Positions 61,059-64,000 of a stretch of 64,000 nucleotides of DNA are shown piece by piece. The position numbers were made by a program, and so were the translations under genes. The first letter of the stretch is position 1; the number at the start of each line of letters is the position of its first letter. Below the pieces are notes generated by a model, which saw nothing but the letters and a program-made list of their open reading frames with translations, had not been told where the DNA came from and made no database searches. The stretch lies in NCBI GenBank assembly GCA_030431525.1, contig JAUIJC010000003.1, positions 1 to 64,000 of the forward strand, read 5' to 3'. The DNA comes from Bacteroidia bacterium. Lineage in GTDB: Bacteria; Bacteroidota; Bacteroidia; Cytophagales; JAAEPT01.

Positions 61059-62888
61059 TTACAAAACACCTGGCCAGGTGCTTCCGTTCACTGGTTTCGG
61101 ATAGCCCGAAACAGCGGCATCAGTAAACTTGTCATACTTGATGTAGGTGTTGTCGTCAAGGAAGAAGTAACAGTACTGGCTGTTCCAGTCCATGGCACTA
61201 GTGATGTGGGTGGCATAAGCGCCCATTCCTGGCCACGTGGAGTTGTTGATTTGTTTTGGGTAGCCAGAATCCATTTGGTCATTAGAGATGCTATAGCGGA
61301 TGTATCGGCCATCGTTCAGGAAGAAGTAAGCCTTGCTGTTGTTCCAGTTAATGGCGGCCACAATTTTATCACCATAGCTGGCCATTCCAGACCAAGTGGA
61401 GTTGTTCACTGCTTTCGGGTAGCCGGATACAGCTTGGTCAGTATTCATGTTATACTTGATGTAGGTACCATCATTCAGGAAGAAGTAGCCGTAGTGGTCA
61501 TGCCATTTGAAGGCGGCTGAAATTTTGTCCTTGTAGCTGTCAAGTCCAGGCCAAGAAGAGCTGGTTATCGGTTTAGGATAACCTGAGTCGGCAGCATCGT
61601 TTCCTTTGTGGTAGCGGATGTACTGGAGGTCCGTGCGGAACAAGTAGCTTCTGTCATTCGTGAAATCATTCCAGTCCAACACCGCATTAATCACATAGTC
61701 GGTAGGAACGTTATATCGACTTACAGAGCCTGTGGCGCCGTTGAGTTCAACGGTGTAAGTGTTTTGGCCAGTTGGTGCATTGGCATCCAAATACCCTCCT
61801 TGGTTGGCAGGTACGGTTGCAATCAACTGCTTGTTGCGGTAAACATTAGCGTTTGCGCTGGATGTGCTGTGCCAGTAAATACTATTCCCGCCAGCGCTCA
61901 TCACTTTTTGAGGCCCATCGTTGCCAATGAGGGGAGCGGAGGATAACTGCCAGTCTGGGTTAATGTTGATATCAAGATGACGAAGGATGGTTGGTGTCAC
62001 TGAGGTCTGTGCAATGTGGCCATATAGTCCTCCGAAGTCAGTGTTTGGAACAGTGCTCACATAATTGTTGAACTCATCATTGCCTGTTTTGTTCATTCCC
62101 ACGAAAATGGTTTTCTCCGAAGTGGTCTGGCTACCATGTGAATAGCCGAAGGTGGACTCTCGGCCATGATCCGTGGCGACAATAATCAACCAGTCCTCGC
62201 CAGTTTGGTTGGCGCGGGTTTCTACCGCCTGCATCAAGGTGCCCAGCTGTTGGTCGGCAGTGGCTATGGAGTTGTTATAGGAGCTTCCCCAACCACTGGA
62301 ATGGCCTTCAACATCCACATAGTCAAGATGGACAAATAGCAAATCAGGATCATTGTTCTGAATTTCGTTCACAGCCCAAGTGACAGCGTGGGCGTCATTG
62401 CCACCATCATAACGACGATCTACGTAGCTCATGTCATTGTCCAGAAACTCATGGATTGGTGACCATGTAGCCACAGAGGCAATTTCTGCTTCAGGGTGAG
62501 CTTCCTTCACATAGGCGAAAAGGCTTTTTGCCTGTGACTTGTAGGTGCCAGAGCTGTTGTTTGGAACAGCATGCTTGTCATACCATACACCTGTTAACAA
62601 GGTAGTCCATCCCGGTCCGCTTGAGGTAGCCTGCTGGCTTGGGGTGCCAGTAATTCCACCTGCGTAAGCTTTACGAATGTTCAAATTGTCGAGGCTTGGT
62701 GTGTTCACTCCGGCAATTTTCTCATACTGTAGGCCGTCAATGCCTACAAAGAGGACGTGTTTGTTGGAATTTGTCGCCAGCTTTGATGATATGTTACTTT
62801 TTGAATCATCAGCGTCATCCTTTCTACATCCGAAAAAGGTGACAGAAGCCACTAACAAAAGGGTTTTGAGTAGGTTTTGTGTTCGCAT
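61059..62888 (-). CDS. Alkaline-phosphatase-family lipoprotein with hemopexin-like repeats
   Basis: This 609-residue protein has a lipobox ('SVTFFGC', acceptor Cys21). Residues ~40-330 match the alkaline-phosphatase/type I phosphodiesterase (nucleotide pyrophosphatase) superfamily: 'LFVGIDGLQYEK' (Asp51), 'SGPGWTTLLTGVW' with the nucleophile Thr near 95, 'HLDYVDVEGHSSGWG' and 'VATDHGRESTFG' as metal ligands. Residues ~410-609 contain four ~50-residue repeats of the type 'YFFLNDGTYIKYNMNTDQAVSGYPKAVNN', a hemopexin-like pattern. It is probably surface-attached and acts on nucleotides or phosphodiesters; the repeats may bind a ligand or surface. Monocistronic. Confidence 0.88.
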   Translation of the reverse strand: MRTQNLLKTLLLVASVTFFGCRKDDADDSKSNISSKLATNSNKHVLFVGIDGLQYEKIAGVNTPSLDNLNIRKAYAGGITGTPSQQATSSGPGWTTLLTGVWYDKHAVPNNSSGTYKSQAKSLFAYVKEAHPEAEIASVATWSPIHEFLDNDMSYVDRRYDGGNDAHAVTWAVNEIQNNDPDLLFVHLDYVDVEGHSSGWGSSYNNSIATADQQLGTLMQAVETRANQTGEDWLIIVATDHGRESTFGYSHGSQTTSEKTIFVGMNKTGNDEFNNYVSTVPNTDFGGLYGHIAQTSVTPTILRHLDININPDWQLSSAPLIGNDGPQKVMSAGGNSIYWHSTSSANANVYRNKQLIATVPANQGGYLDANAPTGQNTYTVELNGATGSVSRYNVPTDYVINAVLDWNDFTNDRSYLFRTDLQYIRYHKGNDAADSGYPKPITSSSWPGLDSYKDKISAAFKWHDHYGYFFLNDGTYIKYNMNTDQAVSGYPKAVNNSTWSGMASYGDKIVAAINWNNSKAYFFLNDGRYIRYSISNDQMDSGYPKQINNSTWPGMGAYATHITSAMDWNSQYCYFFLDDNTYIKYDKFTDAAVSGYPKPVNGSTWPGVL

Positions 62889-63055
62889 CGTTTTTAAAGT
62901 TTGTAAAACAACTGATGCGAGTATAGTTAATGTGTGGAGATAAAAAATGGGTGTAATAAAATGATAATGAAAAGTTTATGCTTCGTTCTTCGTGAAAACA
63001 TTTAAGAGTATGTTTATTTACCAATAGTTAAAATATTTTTTCTAAAAGAGCTCGA

Positions 63056-63092
63056 TGACAGAAGTCCAGGTCTGTTGCCAAGACTTCTGTCA
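63056..63092 (-). terminator. Hairpin terminator after the OYE gene
   Basis: TGACAGAAGTC (63056-63066) pairs with GACTTCTGTCA (63082-63092), 11-bp stem, 47 bp after the stop on the minus strand. T-rich sequence follows. Confidence 0.7.
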
Positions 63093-63138
63093 TGGAGTGA
63101 AAAGCTATTTCTGAATAGGCTTATTTTAATTGGTGTGC

Positions 63139-64000
63139 TTAAGATTTCATAAATGGGTAATCCGTATAGCCCACTCCAGTTCCACCACCAAAAAGGGCAT
63201 GGGTGTTTGTGATTTCATTGAGCTGAGCGTTCTGCCTTACACGTTCAGGATAGTCTGGGTTGGACAGGAATTTCCTTCCAAATCCCACCAAATCCACCAA
63301 GTTTTTATCCAGAAGGTCTTTGGCGATTTCTGGGGTCTTGTTGCCCGTGGCGATAATGGTGTTGGTAAAGGTCTGTCGCAGTTTTACGCGAAAGTCCTCA
63401 GGAATTTTCGGTGCATCGTCCCAATCAGCCTCGCATAGATGCAGGTAGGTGACTCCTATATCATTGATGGATTTTGTGGCAAGCATGATGGTATCCAAAA
63501 TTTCAGGGTCATCCATGTCTTTGAACTTGATAAATGGCGACAGGCGAACTCCCGTTCGTTCTTTCCCTACGGCATCAGCCACGGCTTGAGTGATTTCCGT
63601 GAGCAGGCGGATGCGGTTTTCCTTCGTTCCACCGTATTCATCCATGCGGTGGTTGCAATTGGTTCGTAGGAATTGGTCAATCAGATAGCCGTTGGCTCCA
63701 TGGATTTCCACACCATCAAAACCTGCTTCGATGGCATTTTTTGCTCCTCTGGCAAATTCGTCAATAACCTGTTGAATGTCTTTTGGGTTCATGGCCCTCG
63801 GTTCCTCCACAGGCACAAAAGTGGCATCGCCGTTTGGTGCACCATCAAAAATATAAACGCTGGTGTCCTTGGCCTTGATGGCCGATGGTGCAATGGGCTG
63901 TAGTCCATTGACCTTGGCGTTGCTCACCCTGCCGACATGCCAAAGCTGTAGGAAAATTTTGCTACCGTTTTTATGGACCTCATGGGTGATGCTTTTCCAG
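63139..64000 (-). CDS. Old Yellow Enzyme-family alkene reductase, 5' partial
   Basis: The frame continues to the right window edge. Above the internal GTG at 63927 it still reads 'LQLWHVGRVSNA', the usual N-terminal half of an OYE, so the gene starts outside the window. 'GVEIHGANGYLIDQFLR' carries the His-x-x-Asn pair that binds the enone oxygen, and 'NHRMDEYGG' and 'LVGFGRKFLSNPDYP' are typical of the flavin-binding barrel. The protein is FMN-dependent and reduces activated alkenes with NAD(P)H (N-ethylmaleimide/xenobiotic reductase type). Its own terminator lies downstream. Confidence 0.9.
   Translation of the reverse strand, partial: WKSITHEVHKNGSKIFLQLWHVGRVSNAKVNGLQPIAPSAIKAKDTSVYIFDGAPNGDATFVPVEEPRAMNPKDIQQVIDEFARGAKNAIEAGFDGVEIHGANGYLIDQFLRTNCNHRMDEYGGTKENRIRLLTEITQAVADAVGKERTGVRLSPFIKFKDMDDPEILDTIMLATKSINDIGVTYLHLCEADWDDAPKIPEDFRVKLRQTFTNTIIATGNKTPEIAKDLLDKNLVDLVGFGRKFLSNPDYPERVRQNAQLNEITNTHALFGGGTGVGYTDYPFMKS

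Overview
The window reads as a chromosomal segment of a Bacteroidota bacterium, probably a Cytophagia/Flammeovirgaceae-like, likely marine heterotroph. Three things point there: several very large secreted proteins carry type IX secretion system (T9SS) C-terminal sorting domains; a PorP/SprF-family protein and SprB-type repeats are present; and ribosome-binding sites are mostly weak. The sulfatase, lipoprotein hydrolases and carbohydrate/surface-binding modules fit a surface-attached polymer degrader. I saw no rRNA, tRNA, CRISPR array, transposase or integrase.

Layout. 1-11.7 kb (+): a multi-domain T9SS protein cut by the left edge, with seven near-identical 85-residue Ig-like repeats; a phage-tail-collar (microcystin-dependent-protein-like) protein; a signal-less periplasmic-binding-fold protein translationally coupled to a formyltransferase; and a second T9SS protein with SprB repeats. 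11.9-27.8 kb (-): mixed single genes. These include hypotheticals, a CrtA-like protein, a TRIC-type channel, an Ntn-hydrolase, a flavodoxin, a 3-hydroxyacyl-CoA dehydrogenase, a sulfatase, a class D beta-lactamase homologue and a serine hydrolase with an outer-membrane protein. AT-rich small orphan genes are interspersed. 27.8-40 kb (-): a tight operon of a ~3,515-residue LamG/FN3 surface protein (T9SS type A tail), a small type-B-tail protein and a PorP/SprF protein. A 7TMR-DISM/HTH regulator diverges from it across a repeat-filled gap. 42.2-44.2 kb (-): an AT-rich four-gene island. 44.4-53.1 kb: a luciferase-like oxidoreductase, a YARHG protein, a zinc-type dehydrogenase and a TPR/DUF1266/membrane-protein trio. 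53.3-58.5 kb: a dabB-dabA inorganic-carbon pump operon with a divergent LysR regulator. 58.6-64 kb (-): a hypothetical, a rhomboid-TPR fusion, an SDR, a phosphatase-family lipoprotein with hemopexin-like repeats, and an Old-Yellow-Enzyme gene cut by the right edge.

Two observations stand out. First, the giant surface protein and the small type-B-tail protein next to it share a homologous ~100-residue domain (two copies in the giant, one in the small protein), and all three genes overlap or abut. This suggests a dedicated surface-assembly unit. Second, at least six families of dispersed palindromic repeats occupy intergenic gaps. They include a complete 143-bp element with 19-bp terminal inverted repeats, and a gene bracketed by two copies of a ~117-bp palindrome. 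The cytosolic binding-protein/formyltransferase pair behind a long structured leader, and the Dab pump in an apparently non-autotrophic setting, are further leads.
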